Below, piece by piece: positions 5,722 to 5,961 of a stretch of DNA of 5,961 bases. Within the stretch, counting starts at the first letter, position 1, and every line of letters starts with the position of its first letter. The notes under the pieces were generated by a model. That model was not told the origin of the DNA and ran no database searches. It saw only the letters and a list, made by a program, of their open reading frames with translations. Source of the DNA: Thermoproteota archaeon (GTDB lineage Archaea; Thermoproteota; EX4484-205; JAAOZP01); the NCBI GenBank assembly GCA_026414125.1, contig JAOAJQ010000086.1:1-5961 (forward strand), given 5' to 3'. The position numbers and the translations under genes were made by a program.

Positions 5722-5961
5722 CCCCCTCGGGAAAATCGTTTTTAACATCGGAATCCTTGTTCTCCCTAATTATTCTGATGAACTCCGTGAGCAGCAGTAT
5801 TACTAGAAGGCCAATCAGCACTATTCTGCCGAAGCTAGTGTTGGCCAGCAGCAGGATGAAGCCGACCAAGTGTATTTTTATCCCGATCCATTTTCCAACA
5901 ATATCGTCAGCGCTCGGATTATAACTGTCTGGATAAGCATTGTAATCTCCCTTCGTAATGT
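5702..5961 (-). CDS. Archaeal signal peptidase I (Sec11-like), C-terminal part only
   Basis: On the minus strand an open frame enters from the right window edge and ends at TAA (5702-5704), giving 85 complete residues. It begins ITKGDYNAYPD. This matches the conserved TKGDNN-x3-D box of archaeal and eukaryotic-type signal peptidases, in which Asp residues six apart are conserved and one is essential (residues 5 and 11 of the fragment). The second Asn of the box is preceded by Tyr in place of Asn. After SADDIVGKWIG come a hydrophobic stretch (about 29-39) and a C-terminal membrane helix (about 45-60), then a charged tail. The enzyme removes signal peptides from secreted proteins at the outer face of the membrane. 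The catalytic Ser and His would lie outside the window. The last 20 bp of the gene overlap the end of the GH18 gene on the opposite strand. Confidence 0.85.
   Translation of the reverse strand, partial: ITKGDYNAYPDSYNPSADDIVGKWIGIKIHLVGFILLLANTSFGRIVLIGLLVILLLTEFIRIIRENKDSDVKNDFPEGAKASCL

Noticed and set aside
5739..5743. Run of five T as a terminator for the GH18 transcript
   Set aside because: It is short and lies inside signal peptidase codons. U-rich archaeal terminators are possible here, but nothing separates it from chance.
5664..5924. 86-codon plus-strand open frame past the GH18 stop
   Set aside because: It begins inside the GH18 gene and is antisense to the signal peptidase tail, whose TKGD box and membrane helix are clear.

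Overview
The window looks like chromosomal DNA of a thermophilic archaeon, probably from the Thermoproteota/Bathyarchaeia side of the tree. The exact lineage cannot be fixed from sequence alone. The reasons are a deoxyhypusine synthase (archaea and eukaryotes make hypusine), an archaeal-type (Sec11-like) signal peptidase tail, TATA/BRE-like boxes at gene starts in place of bacterial -35/-10 boxes, frequent ATA isoleucine codons, and almost exclusive AGG/AGA arginine codons in three of the four long genes.

Layout from left to right. (1) 1-1920, +: the C-terminal 639 residues of a GH94 glycoside phosphorylase whose 5' end lies outside the window. (2) 1921-1958: an AT-rich spacer with a perfect inverted repeat that may be the next gene's TATA region. 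(3) 1959-3047, +: a complete deoxyhypusine-synthase-family protein. (4) 3050-4450, -: a TTG-started protein that joins a zinc ribbon, a threonine-synthase-like PLP fold and a C-terminal PadR-type winged helix. The Schiff-base lysine of the PLP fold is replaced by leucine. (5) 4451-4650: a 200-bp divergent intergenic region with a promoter on each side and several inverted repeats. I see no gene in it. (6) 4651-5721, +: a membrane-anchored GH18 glycosidase of the YaaH/SleL-like type. (7) 5702-5961, -: the 3' end of a signal peptidase I gene, overlapping the end of the GH18 gene by 20 bp.

How the genes may work together. The most unusual locus is the divergent pair 3050-4450 / 4651-5721. An apparently non-catalytic threonine-synthase fold fused to a DNA-binding domain could be a metabolite-sensing transcription factor. 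The shared intergenic region contains a 17-bp imperfect dyad directly against the GH18 TATA-like box, as an operator would be. This link is inference. The GH94 and GH18 enzymes are both carbohydrate-active, but they are separated by two unrelated genes and need not share a pathway. The GH94 gene also has arginine codon use very unlike its neighbours, which suggests separate ancestry.
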